A stretch of 64,000 nt of DNA, from contig JAMPUU010000021.1 of the NCBI GenBank assembly GCA_030144965.1, positions 1 through 64,000 on the forward strand, written 5' to 3'. The notes beneath the pieces are model-generated. The model searched no databases. It saw only the letters and a program-made list of their open reading frames with translations, and was not told where the DNA came from. Source of the DNA: Nitrospira sp. BO4. GTDB taxonomy: Bacteria; Nitrospirota; Nitrospiria; Nitrospirales; Nitrospiraceae. The first letter of the stretch is position 1. The number at the start of each line of letters is the position of its first letter. Positions 8,801 through 17,185 of the stretch are shown here, piece by piece. The position numbers and the translations under genes are program-made.

Positions 8801-8876
8801 CGCTTCTCATAGAAAGCTCGATAATCCGACGTTGATCACGCTCGATCCGTACCGAAGGCTCTCCGGCCATGCCTAA
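5820..8876 (+). CDS. AddB-like PD-(D/E)XK nuclease with Fe-S cysteines
   Basis: A 1018-residue protein starting at GTG with GGAG upstream. The N-terminus (VIVPSLRLGHMMGERLARSG) is typical of AddB-type inactivated-helicase subunits. The C-terminal nuclease carries GRIDRIDRLHDGSYEVIDYK (about residues 866-886), the GxxDRID...DYK motif. Four cysteines likely bind 4Fe-4S: one in LGSCPFRYFLDRG (about 722) and three in CKFCDYTRSC (about 978-987). No Walker A is obvious at the N-terminus, as in many AddB proteins. It overlaps the AddA-like gene by 8 bases, so the two are co-translated. The known role of AddAB is processing double-strand ends for recombination and destroying foreign linear DNA. Location inside an island leaves open a specialised role. 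Confidence 0.85.
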   Translation: MNPLFSQLAGLCASRPAPTKWVIVPSLRLGHMMGERLARSGIAWANLRWITPDDLAREIAGPTLCSNNVTLLSDGSGPLVVMRLLLGLPATIPAYFRDMAHHSPMTDALWQALSQVRMAELTTAAFETAGWCTATNKQPEFAALIRAYEAYLLDHRLADRARLYQEALVRDLSGVIQPHDLVLEWPHTLWAPLQRRLLDGLRGIRIEPNELDIPGLTRPRRLGALGATHAGSVPVSLQRDSDRLAFLLRPDVAPAPLQDGSVAFFSAGSREAEVEEVFRRILAKQLPLDEVEIACASTEAIFLVWEKAIRHGWPVAVGPGLPVTLSRPGRALLGLCTWIEDNFPAGQLRRLLQSGDLTVDEVNGPTTGQAARLLAGSSCTWGRLTYEGGLSALLQSYHARTSEDTDKQALYERRIQHVERVQAWIRRLLERIPRSDRQDALVLRPWVELFNLFLDEYVQKTTELDHQAGAALGEVLSDLLVLDTVPADCDVLTTVRERIVDLRILAERPQPGHLFVTRLQDVGETGRRHTFLTGVEEGSVLPALREDAVLLDRERSALHPLLATSQDRVSESLYQLVVRIAALSGEVTFSYSCYDTREGRETFPSWIILQAWRVLHPGQTWTYNQLKASLGTPASLVPQPLDISPSEACWWLAVLHGQGPAARDGVLRAFPLLQAGNTAAAARASDQYTAYDGWVPAARVINPSQTGSVVSATSLETLGSCPFRYFLDRGLNIEPPEAQEPMPDAWLDAATRGELLHRLYAEVLREKRRRGGWTDDEATAWLERRAQEELDRLRATMPPPSEDVYARERGALFKDIAIFLQLERRHANRQAVCFEVGFGMETEQEPLSSPEPIEIPLGAQGSLKLRGRIDRIDRLHDGSYEVIDYKTGRVRLNGGLKGPFAGGRQLQHALYAIAATELFRRRKVAGQIARSSYYFPTQRGGGARIERTVDPATTRAVLSDLVGLLATGVFPQTSNEDDCKFCDYTRSCGSEPSAASHRKLDNPTLITLDPYRRLSGHA

Positions 8877-11800
8877 GTCTCAACGGCTCAGGGATCAAGA
8901 CGCGCGAGATGCCATTGTTCAGCACCTCGATGTGAATATGTTGATCGAAGCCAGTGCCGGTTCAGGCAAGACGGAGAGCCTCGCGATGCGGATGGCCGCC
9001 GGCATCTCAGCGGGCATCTATACGGTCGAGCACATGGCCGCCGTCACATTCACTCGCAAGGCAGCCGCCGAGCTCCGCGGCCGCTTTCAGCTGCATCTTG
9101 AAAGGGCTCTCACCAAGGCAGCGGACCCTCAGACCCGGGCGCGGCTCGACGAGGCCCTCAGCCGACTGGAACATCTCTTTGCCGGAACCTTTCATGCCTT
9201 TTGTGCCCAGCTCATTCAAGAACGTCCAGTCGAGGCCGGTGTGTCGCCAGGGTTCAGCCAGTTGGAAGAGGGTGAGGATGCCCGCCTACGACAACAGCTG
9301 TGGCGCCAATTTATTGAAGAGGAGCGCTCTTCGCAGTCTCCGAACTACGAGGCCGTGCTCCACGCAGGATTGACGCCGACCGACTTGGATGACGCCTTAA
9401 GTCGTCTCTGTACGTTCCCGGATGTTACATTCCCCCCGGGTGAGGCGGTTGTCCCAGACGCTGCACCGCTGCGCCGGGCGTTTGAAGACTTTTGGGGTCG
9501 GCTATCCGTATTGGTGCCCGATGACATCCCTGATGCACCCGACTGCGCCCTGCTCGCTCTGATTCAATCGGTGCGTCAGAACCTCCTTGTCATGGATCTC
9601 CAGGACCCCCGTGAGGTGGCAACGCTCCTCAATCGGTGGGAGAAGCCGCCGACCATGACACAAAAATACTGGCCGGGAACGCCTGGCGAACGAAAGGCGC
9701 TCAAAAGCAGGCTGGAGGCCATGATTGAACCTTTCGTCACAGGCGTCGTCCACCCCTTTCTGCAAGCGTGGCGGCAGTATGTGTATCGTATTTCGCTCGA
9801 GCTCCTCCTGAAAGGCCGCGCCTATGTCGTTGAACGGCGCCGCCGGGCGCTGATGCTGAATTATGAAGATCTGCTCCAGGTCGTGGCGAAGCTCCTTCGG
9901 GCACGCTCAGACGTGCGGCAGGACCTTCAGGAAAAATATTGCTGGCTCTTCGTCGATGAATTTCAGGATACGGATCCTCTTCAGGCGGAAATCCTTCTGT
10001 TACTGGCCTGCGAACCCGCATCCGAGATAAACGACTGGACCTCCGTTACCTTGCGACCAGGAGGGCTATTCATCGTCGGCGATCCCAAGCAGTCGATTTA
10101 CCGGTTTCGCCGGGCGGACATCGACACGTATCAACGAGTCAGGCATCGGATCCGCACGACGGGCGGCGAGGTAGTGTCGTTAACCGCTTCGTTCCGCTCG
10201 ACTGGTAGCTTGTGCGACTGGACCAATGAGGTCTTTCAACGCGTTCTGCCCCATGAAGCAACCCCGCAACAACCGGCGTTCGAGGGCCTGTACCCCGCCT
10301 CATCCGAAGCCGCGAGCGGCCCCCACGTCGTCAAGCTCACCTCACCGGCAACGATGGGTGAGTCACAGATTGTTAGTTCAGAAGCGGCGACCATCGCCGC
10401 CTATATTCAGGCGGAAATCGATGCCGGACGTCGGCAACCAGGCGATTTCCTTGTGTTGACCCGAAAAAGGCGCGCGTTGGAACGCTACGCAGCTGCTTTA
10501 GAGGCCGTCAATCTTCCTGTCGAGGTGAGCGGCGGTTCCACTGTGTCAGAGTCCCCCTATGTGGGCGTGTTCTTGTTGCTCCTGCGCGTGTCGTCGGATC
10601 CCGACGACGGCCCGGCCGTCATCGGGGTGTTGCGGGGACCATTATTCGGCATCAGCGATGTAGAGCTGTTTTCACACCGACAGGCCGGCGGTTGCTTTCT
10701 GTTAACCGCGCCGCTTCCTGAGCAGGCACTTACGCCGGTGCAGACAGCCCTTGGAGTGCTGCGTCAAATGTACCACTGGACAAGAACGCTGCCGGCCGGC
10801 GCGGCTTTGGATTGCATTCTCGAAAGGACGGGCTTGCTGGCGCTTGCGATGACGCACAGTCCATGCGGAGCGGAGGCTGCTGCCCTGCTTCAGGCAGTGG
10901 ACGGTGTCCGGATGAGTACCGAACGGGGCGACAGTCTCGCCACCGCTACTGCGTTACTGGAAGACGCGGTCGGTGAACGCTCGATCGAGACGTTGCCCCT
11001 GGAGCCTGGACTGAGCAATGTCGTGCGGGTCATGAACCTCCATAAAGCAAAAGGTCTTGAGGCGCCGGTGGTGTTCTTGGCCGATCCACTGGGCGGCGTC
11101 AAGCCGACGGTCGATCTTCGCATCACACGAGATCAAGAATCGATCGGCTATCTGAAGCTTACTCGCCCCAAGGGCGAGTGGGCCCGCGAAGTCATCGGCC
11201 TTCCTCCAGGCTGGGATGCCCATGAGGCGGCAGAGCAGGCCTACGTCGAGGCGGAGGAAGACCGTCTCTTGTACGTCGCCTGTACTCGTGCCAAAGAGCG
11301 GCTGATCGTCAGTCGGTGGGCGAAAGACGGCGGCCGCGGCAGCCGGCCCTGGGGGAAACTGGAACCTTTCCTGCTACAAGCACCTGAGTTAGAGCTTCCA
11401 TCCAATAGAAGGACGGCAAACGGTCGCGCCTTTGAGCTTGACGTCAGCCTAGCGCGCGCGGCAACGCACCTTCGTGAAGAACGCCATGAAGCGGTAAAGA
11501 AGCCTTCCTATCAGGTCGCTTCAGTGACTGCCATCTCGTCACCCGGAGGAATGCGATCAGAATCCTTGGAGACGGGCCCCGCGACGGGAGTGGCTTGGGG
11601 AACGCTCATTCATGCGCTCCTCGAACAACTGGCGCGTCAACCCGGCCTAAGTACGCATGACCTTACGAACCGGGCTCGCTGGCACAGTAGAGACAATGAG
11701 GAGCTGTTAACTGTCGTCCCGCAGGCCATAGAGACGATTGAAAGAATCCGCAATTCCGACTTTTGGAGGGAAGTTCAAAGTGCAACCGTTCGACTAGCCG

Positions 11801-12069
11801 AGGTTCCGTTCTCTATCAAGCCGAATGACGGACCTACTCCTACCATCTTATCTGGTGTCATCGACCTCTTGTATCGAACGGAGCGCGGCTGGCATGTCGT
11901 GGATTACAAGACAGATCAACTCTCGCTCGATGAGCTTGCCGCGTCTTATCGAGAGCAATGTCAGGCGTATGCAACGCAATGGGCCTCCATTGTAGGCGAG
12001 CCCGTTGCTTATGCAGGTCTCTACAGTATTCGGCTAGTACAACTATCCCCGAATCTTGTGCAAATCTAG
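8869..12069 (+). CDS. AddA-like UvrD/RecB-family helicase-nuclease
   Basis: A 1066-residue SF1A helicase with all key motifs: Walker A EASAGSGKTE (about residue 27), TFTRKAAAELRGR, AGTFHAFC, Walker B LFVDEFQDTDPLQAE (about 360), GDPKQSIYRFRRAD (about 403), LTASFRS, VMNLHKAKGLEAPVVF (about 720) and YVACTRAKERLIVS (about 802). The C-terminal nuclease domain has GTLIHALLEQ, SGVIDLLYR and VVDYKTDQL (about 1010). This is the catalytic partner of the preceding AddB-like protein. The gene is about the normal AddA length and seems intact. After its stop there are 130 bases without a gene. Confidence 0.88.
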   Translation: MPKSQRLRDQDARDAIVQHLDVNMLIEASAGSGKTESLAMRMAAGISAGIYTVEHMAAVTFTRKAAAELRGRFQLHLERALTKAADPQTRARLDEALSRLEHLFAGTFHAFCAQLIQERPVEAGVSPGFSQLEEGEDARLRQQLWRQFIEEERSSQSPNYEAVLHAGLTPTDLDDALSRLCTFPDVTFPPGEAVVPDAAPLRRAFEDFWGRLSVLVPDDIPDAPDCALLALIQSVRQNLLVMDLQDPREVATLLNRWEKPPTMTQKYWPGTPGERKALKSRLEAMIEPFVTGVVHPFLQAWRQYVYRISLELLLKGRAYVVERRRRALMLNYEDLLQVVAKLLRARSDVRQDLQEKYCWLFVDEFQDTDPLQAEILLLLACEPASEINDWTSVTLRPGGLFIVGDPKQSIYRFRRADIDTYQRVRHRIRTTGGEVVSLTASFRSTGSLCDWTNEVFQRVLPHEATPQQPAFEGLYPASSEAASGPHVVKLTSPATMGESQIVSSEAATIAAYIQAEIDAGRRQPGDFLVLTRKRRALERYAAALEAVNLPVEVSGGSTVSESPYVGVFLLLLRVSSDPDDGPAVIGVLRGPLFGISDVELFSHRQAGGCFLLTAPLPEQALTPVQTALGVLRQMYHWTRTLPAGAALDCILERTGLLALAMTHSPCGAEAAALLQAVDGVRMSTERGDSLATATALLEDAVGERSIETLPLEPGLSNVVRVMNLHKAKGLEAPVVFLADPLGGVKPTVDLRITRDQESIGYLKLTRPKGEWAREVIGLPPGWDAHEAAEQAYVEAEEDRLLYVACTRAKERLIVSRWAKDGGRGSRPWGKLEPFLLQAPELELPSNRRTANGRAFELDVSLARAATHLREERHEAVKKPSYQVASVTAISSPGGMRSESLETGPATGVAWGTLIHALLEQLARQPGLSTHDLTNRARWHSRDNEELLTVVPQAIETIERIRNSDFWREVQSATVRLAEVPFSIKPNDGPTPTILSGVIDLLYRTERGWHVVDYKTDQLSLDELAASYREQCQAYATQWASIVGEPVAYAGLYSIRLVQLSPNLVQI

Positions 12070-12199
12070 GCTCTATCGATTCGCGCTGACCATGGTAGGA
12101 CTTATTTCGTCCTGCTTGCCTGGGCCCCATTCTTATGACGTGGTAGGGTGGAACAAGGCGTCTGAAGAATCGCGCGATCTTCAAGAATAAGGGGGCAAC

Positions 12200-12538
12200 A
12201 TGGGTGGGTTAGACGAAGCCTGGGATGAGGTGCTCCTCCGCGTAGCAAAGAGTGACCTACCACATTTCAGACCAGGAAACGTGACGGTGGGGTATATCTA
12301 CACGAACTGGCGGGGCAAGACATTCCTTGTAGATGAGGAACACGCACGTCGCTTTCAGGACGCTCTTCGAAAAGACGACTGCGACGAATCGTTCATTCGG
12401 GCGCAGACTCCTGAACGAATCATCCGAGACCTTCCCATGATGGAGGAAGAAAGGAGAATTGAGCAGTTGGAGGAAAATGTGGGAATGGCCAGCGGATCCG
12501 AACGACCATCGCGGATGACAATCTCTGCATTTACCTGA
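12200..12538 (+). CDS. Hypothetical protein, possibly frameshifted
   Basis: A 112-residue frame starting MGGLDEAWDEVLLRVAKSD after a GGGGG ribosome binding site. No family recognised. Around 12463-12480 the reading may have shifted: the +2 phase continues open to 12744 with sensible protein-like sequence (TTIADDNLCIYLNRRSN, then VKVELKRSEPEIPLVRI), whereas the annotated frame ends quickly in MTISAFT. If joined, the product would be about 180 residues. It sits between the AddAB-like pair and the PD-(D/E)XK-like gene on the same strand. Confidence 0.45.
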   Translation: MGGLDEAWDEVLLRVAKSDLPHFRPGNVTVGYIYTNWRGKTFLVDEEHARRFQDALRKDDCDESFIRAQTPERIIRDLPMMEEERRIEQLEENVGMASGSERPSRMTISAFT

Positions 12539-12793
12539 ATCGCAGAAGCAATTATTCGCCCTTGGTCAAGGTCGAGCTGAAAAGATCCGAGCCGGAGATC
12601 CCCTTAGTCCGCATAATACGGAGTCATCTTGCCGCGGAAAGAGATCCCAATCGGAGAATGAATTATTTCAGGCGATCGTCGCTTGTGCTTGCATTTAAGG
12701 TCTTAGCTCCGACGGTGCTTGTCCATGCCGTCAACCAAGAGTGACGGCTATTTATCAGGACTATTGAGGAGCTTTCTACAGGCCGGAGGGAAC

Positions 12794-14119
12794 ATGGATA
12801 ATCGCCACCTCAACTTATTTTACACTTACAATACCCATCACCTAGAAGATAACGTTACGAGAGCCCTAATAATTACCCTCAAACATCTCTCTCCTACCCA
12901 CCTACGCCTATTCTTCAGGGACGTTCTACTCGGGAAGGCACCACAATGCAGCCTTCGCGACCGTATAGCCATTTTAAGCGAGCCAGTATTCGACTTCGAT
13001 GTGCAGATACAGCCGCCGGAAGAAGATGACAAGCTCACTGAGATCAATGGTGTTCTGATCGGGATCAATTATTCGGCTCAACAGAGTCTGCGGTTCGATG
13101 CAACCACCAACAAGGACAAGGCTAGACCAGATGCATTACTTTCTGACATTTCCAATCAGGTGACAGCAATAATTGAAACGAAGCTGGACGATGGCTTGTA
13201 CCAAGAACAACTACATCGCCATTTCGCTAACTGGTTCAAGAGTGGCACCGCGACCTTGGATAAGGTATTTACCGAGGTATCATGGACGCGGATCGCTGAA
13301 TTTTTAAACCTGGTTGCAAGGCAAAGTTCGAGTGAGAAGGAGAAGTACTTCGCAACGGAGTTTGTGCAGTACCTGGATCTGCTGGGCGTAGTGGACTTTT
13401 GGGGGTTCCAAACCACGGACTTTGTTCACGAGCAGCTAAACGAAAATAAATTAAACAAGTTCATGTCGAAGCTGACTAATGTCGTCGGAGTCCGCTTGGG
13501 GCTTAAACCCTATGAAGGGGACTGGAAACTGTATTTTCCAGATGTGCCCAACGAAAACGTGTGGTTTGAGTTATCTGCCGATGGGATAAACTTCGGAATT
13601 GTTCTGGGAAGCGGAAAGTTTTGGCGGGCTCAAGCTCTCCGCAACTATATTCTCCGTCATCCTGCGGAGTTTCGCCAGATCTTGGAGCAGCTGCGTTGCA
13701 ACATTAACCGAACATATCAAATATGGTTACGGATACATGCCAATTTCCGGCATAGTCGGTTTCGCACCGGATGGCTTGGCGATATTCGTGGCATCAAAAC
13801 GTTTCCAGATGAGTTCGATCAATTTATAGAGGTGTTATCGGACGAGAGCATCAACGCTTTCCGCCAGATGCCAAAAGTAGAGATTCAGGAACGGTTTAAA
13901 GAAGAAATTCGCAGCAGTCCACAAACCCGGCTCGATGAACAGGGGCGTTTCCCCCACTGGCCGGACATCGACAGCTTTCTTCAGTACACTTACTTTCACA
14001 TTGATGTCCACATCCCATCCTCTGCTCTGATCGGAGAATCGTTCGATACTCTGTGCCAGCTTTTCGAGCCGATTCTCTCCGCTCAACACCAACTCATGCG
14101 TAACCTTTCGAAGCACTGA
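12794..14119 (+). CDS. Putative PD-(D/E)XK-superfamily protein
   Basis: A 441-residue protein. The start at 12794 (MDNRHLNLFYTYNTHHLEDN) is chosen because GGAGGG lies four bases before it; the open frame extends 25 codons upstream without a binding site. Residues about 108-135 read RPDALLSDISNQVTAIIETK followed by YQEQLHRHF, matching the D-(X)n-ExK pattern of PD-(D/E)XK nucleases with a conserved Q/H helix. The N-terminal ENHLT-like theme (HHLEDNVTRALIITLKHL) also occurs in such proteins from defence islands. The rest is alpha/beta without motifs I recognise. This gene is visibly richer in A+T than its neighbours, consistent with separate acquisition. Confidence 0.5.
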   Translation: MDNRHLNLFYTYNTHHLEDNVTRALIITLKHLSPTHLRLFFRDVLLGKAPQCSLRDRIAILSEPVFDFDVQIQPPEEDDKLTEINGVLIGINYSAQQSLRFDATTNKDKARPDALLSDISNQVTAIIETKLDDGLYQEQLHRHFANWFKSGTATLDKVFTEVSWTRIAEFLNLVARQSSSEKEKYFATEFVQYLDLLGVVDFWGFQTTDFVHEQLNENKLNKFMSKLTNVVGVRLGLKPYEGDWKLYFPDVPNENVWFELSADGINFGIVLGSGKFWRAQALRNYILRHPAEFRQILEQLRCNINRTYQIWLRIHANFRHSRFRTGWLGDIRGIKTFPDEFDQFIEVLSDESINAFRQMPKVEIQERFKEEIRSSPQTRLDEQGRFPHWPDIDSFLQYTYFHIDVHIPSSALIGESFDTLCQLFEPILSAQHQLMRNLSKH

Positions 14120-14294
14120 TTGCGTTGACGAGCCGGCCCCATTGCTTCAGTGTCGATGTCGTGGAGGGCCATTGTTTCCAATGATAAGACAAGAGCTCCC
14201 TTGCCGATGTCGGTGGCTCGCGATAATGGTACAATCGCCGGCCGGAATGGGGCATCACACTCGGCATTGTCTCTGGCCCCGGTGCCATCTGTAG

Positions 14295-15455
14295 ATGATC
14301 AATGTTATGCCGACGCATAGCGCACCGTTCATCATCGAACCGTACATGAAGCCCAACACGATTCGTTCGCCGCTTGGGTTCATGTCGCAGGCGACGTATT
14401 GGGCGCAGTTACTTTTCCCAGGCGTAACGGTTCTGACACGGCATTTTCTGCATGTGCAGCTGCTTCTACGTGAGCTGCGACGGAAGAGCAGGACCACCGA
14501 GTCGCGGCAGGAGATTGAAAAGGTATTGCGTTCGCAGACCGTGCATCGACGTCTTGAGCGGGAATACAAAGCAGCTGTCGGAATCGAGAACGATCTCGTC
14601 ATCACGAAGATGACCTATTGGCAGCGCTATGCCTCGATGTTTGAATACTTCGGGCTGTGGAAGGCGCCTCGTACCCTGAGACCAAGAGAATTGTGGCAGA
14701 TCGTGTTCTATAGCCGGGTGCCCAGGCAATTTCGGAAATGGGTCAAGCCAGAAGCGCCCGAGAAACGTCGCCGGCGAATTGCCCATACGCTTTGGTACTT
14801 GCGATTCAAGCCGGACCTAGAGGATGCACACGGACAGCCCCAGCGAATCCCATGGTGGGTTACTGGTGAAGGTTGTCCTCGGGATGTAAGTGTGGAGATT
14901 CGGCTTAGCCGTCGGGTCTCATACGCGTTTCTCATCTGGCAAACCCTCTTTGAAGTTGGCATAAAGCTTAGGTGCCGTGGCACCGCTTTACCTAAGGCCT
15001 CGAATCGGATGTTCAATGCGTGGGAGACGGTGGAATTGCTCGAGCTCGCCACGCAAGATCCAGAGCCAAGCACTGATACCTTGAAGCGAGTCTTCAGCGG
15101 TCTGCTTTCTGCGCATGCTCACCAGCTCCAGCCTTCGATGCCGACTTGGCAGACTGTGGTTGAGCGTCAGCCTTGGCATGAGTCCTCCCTGACAAGACTC
15201 TACGACGGGAGCTCCGTAAGAGACCTAGCGGCGGTACAGGCGGCATCGCTGTTCGCAAGACTAGTCCATCTGCACCAATATTACTGCGAAAGACAGGGTA
15301 AGACGGATGCAGAGTTTATCCGTGCGAACGCCAACGGTTTCACTGCACTCAAATCGCCGAAGATCAGTGCTCAGTTTCAAGGAACGCCCTGGGGCCTGTT
15401 CGGATACAGGCTTGACCAAGCCGTGGCGCTCTACCGCTCCGGTGCACCGCCATGA
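14295..15455 (+). CDS. Unknown protein, first gene of a coupled PLD/helicase cassette
   Basis: A 386-residue basic, Trp-rich protein with no family I recognise. The first start is ATG at 14295; an in-frame ATG at 14307 (MPTHSAPFIIEP) is equally plausible, and neither has a strong ribosome binding site. The 3' end overlaps the PLD gene by four bases (ATGA), and that gene overlaps the helicase gene in the same way, so the three products are probably made in fixed ratio and work together. In cassettes of this kind the leading gene is often the sensor or specificity subunit, but that is inference. The 175 bases before it hold a weak promoter-like GATAAT and nothing else. Confidence 0.6.
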   Translation: MINVMPTHSAPFIIEPYMKPNTIRSPLGFMSQATYWAQLLFPGVTVLTRHFLHVQLLLRELRRKSRTTESRQEIEKVLRSQTVHRRLEREYKAAVGIENDLVITKMTYWQRYASMFEYFGLWKAPRTLRPRELWQIVFYSRVPRQFRKWVKPEAPEKRRRRIAHTLWYLRFKPDLEDAHGQPQRIPWWVTGEGCPRDVSVEIRLSRRVSYAFLIWQTLFEVGIKLRCRGTALPKASNRMFNAWETVELLELATQDPEPSTDTLKRVFSGLLSAHAHQLQPSMPTWQTVVERQPWHESSLTRLYDGSSVRDLAAVQAASLFARLVHLHQYYCERQGKTDAEFIRANANGFTALKSPKISAQFQGTPWGLFGYRLDQAVALYRSGAPP

Positions 15456-17185
15456 GCGCCAATACCCTCGCCAGGCTGTGGCTCTCCCGTGGCTTTGCGC
15501 CTGACCGGCTTCTATTTGTGACGTTCGAGTTCAATTTCCGAGATTTCCACGATCAGGTCCTGCGCAGGCTTCTGGAGAATGCGGGTGGCCGCATACCGTA
15601 TGTGGATGTAATTGCATCTCGCGTAGACCTCGAGGAGGAGTCGGATTGCTTTGACTTCCGATATCTCGCTCCCTTCGGGAATCATTTTCGCCTCTTTCGT
15701 TGCAATTCTTTCCCGGTTGCTCATGCCAAGGGAATTATCGCGCGTGACAGCCGAACTGGCAGGACACTCTCGGGTATCGGCTCGGCAAATCTAACGCCGA
15801 GCGGCTGGCGGAGAAATATCGAGATGTGGTCATGGGATACCGGCCAGTCGACCTCCAGCATCATACAGATGTGTGAGGCACTGGGGCACACAAATGGAAT
15901 CGCCGTCGGCTTAGTGGCAGAGTGGCGAAAATCTTTCAGTGTCAAAAAGGTAGCCTCTTCCGTTTTTGTCCTTGGCGGATCCCACGCTCCAAGCTTCGAA
16001 AACGTGGTTGATCGCTTGACTACAATTGTCCCGCGACCGCGAGTGGTGCGCGTCGCATCGCCGTACTTTGATCCTCATTCAAATGAACTATTCTCGCGCA
16101 TATTCCTAAAGACCGGACGATGCAGACTGGAGATTTGGACCGACAGATCAGGTAGGCTGGCAGAGCCGACGCACTGGCGCGTACTTTCAAAAACGCTACC
16201 CAAGCTCGCCAAAAAGTTCGGTGATGTACAGGTATTAGCGCCGCCGCGCGAGATACCGTGGCATGCCAAAGTCATTGAACTTGATGATGGCCATGGCAAT
16301 ATAGCGCGCGCGTATGGATCGGCTAACTTCACCGGCGCCGGTTGGGGTGTAAGGCATCGCGGGAATCTCGAACTTGTCGCCATAGTCGCTTCGAGGGCTG
16401 GACTACCTGATCTTCTTGATGCCAGAAAGATCAAAATGACGGCCGTGGGGAAGGCCGAGCGGAAGCGTCTAACCCGGCAAGAAGATCACGAGCAGATTCG
16501 CCGAGCGAAAGGCCCAGAGCTGCTTTGGGCTTGCTTGGTCGAGAAGCCGAATGCACAAGTACTAGCGCGCCTGGCACGACCTGAAAAGTTAACCTGGTGG
16601 CGCCTCCATGCCGAGTTCGACGAGAGCCGACCGGATGACGAGCGAGAAAGGCTCAAGAAAGTTCGACAGTTTGTATCGGAACGTGCAAGGTGGCAACTTC
16701 GACAATCTGGATGCCACATCGTTCTCGACTGGATGGGAGACGAGTTCACAGCTTGTGAACGCATGACGCTCAAGATAAAAACGGCTTCGGGGTCGTGTTC
16801 TGCGCCTGTCTGGGTTCCCGAGCCCGACTGGTCAAAGCGAGATAGGGCAACAGGTATCCCGATCGCACCGCAATCCGATGAATGGTCAATTGATGCGTTC
16901 CTGCGCGGGCAGCGCCCTATCGTGGGCTTGCGCCGCAAAGACCGGGATTTGGAGCAAGATGAGGAGATATCCGCGGAGCTGAACACGGCCCCCGAGCCAC
17001 CGATGTGGATAGAACATCCTGACTATGATCACGAGCCTGAACTAGTGCTCATCGCCAGGCGTTTCCGCGACTCACCCGCGGCGGTGAAGGATATGAAGCA
17101 GCGGCTTGAGATTATCGCGCGCAAGGGGCGACCCAAAGACCGGTTGCTGGCGAATGTCATCTTAACTACTTCAGAAAACAAATGA
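15452..17185 (+). CDS. Phospholipase-D-like nuclease with two HKD motifs
   Basis: A 577-residue protein with two PLD catalytic half-sites. The first is VAHAKGIIARD...GIGSANLTPSGW (about residues 89-115), an H.K...GS.N motif. The second is WHAKVIEL...AYGSANFTGAGWG (about 269-297). Two half-sites normally form one active site for phosphodiester cleavage, and PLD proteins next to helicases are recurrent in bacterial antiphage modules such as DISARM (DrmC). The C-terminal third (from about residue 330) is basic and unassigned. It overlaps both neighbours by 4 bases. No signal peptide is visible, so a cytoplasmic nuclease role is more likely than lipid hydrolysis. Confidence 0.8.
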   Translation: MSANTLARLWLSRGFAPDRLLFVTFEFNFRDFHDQVLRRLLENAGGRIPYVDVIASRVDLEEESDCFDFRYLAPFGNHFRLFRCNSFPVAHAKGIIARDSRTGRTLSGIGSANLTPSGWRRNIEMWSWDTGQSTSSIIQMCEALGHTNGIAVGLVAEWRKSFSVKKVASSVFVLGGSHAPSFENVVDRLTTIVPRPRVVRVASPYFDPHSNELFSRIFLKTGRCRLEIWTDRSGRLAEPTHWRVLSKTLPKLAKKFGDVQVLAPPREIPWHAKVIELDDGHGNIARAYGSANFTGAGWGVRHRGNLELVAIVASRAGLPDLLDARKIKMTAVGKAERKRLTRQEDHEQIRRAKGPELLWACLVEKPNAQVLARLARPEKLTWWRLHAEFDESRPDDERERLKKVRQFVSERARWQLRQSGCHIVLDWMGDEFTACERMTLKIKTASGSCSAPVWVPEPDWSKRDRATGIPIAPQSDEWSIDAFLRGQRPIVGLRRKDRDLEQDEEISAELNTAPEPPMWIEHPDYDHEPELVLIARRFRDSPAAVKDMKQRLEIIARKGRPKDRLLANVILTTSENK

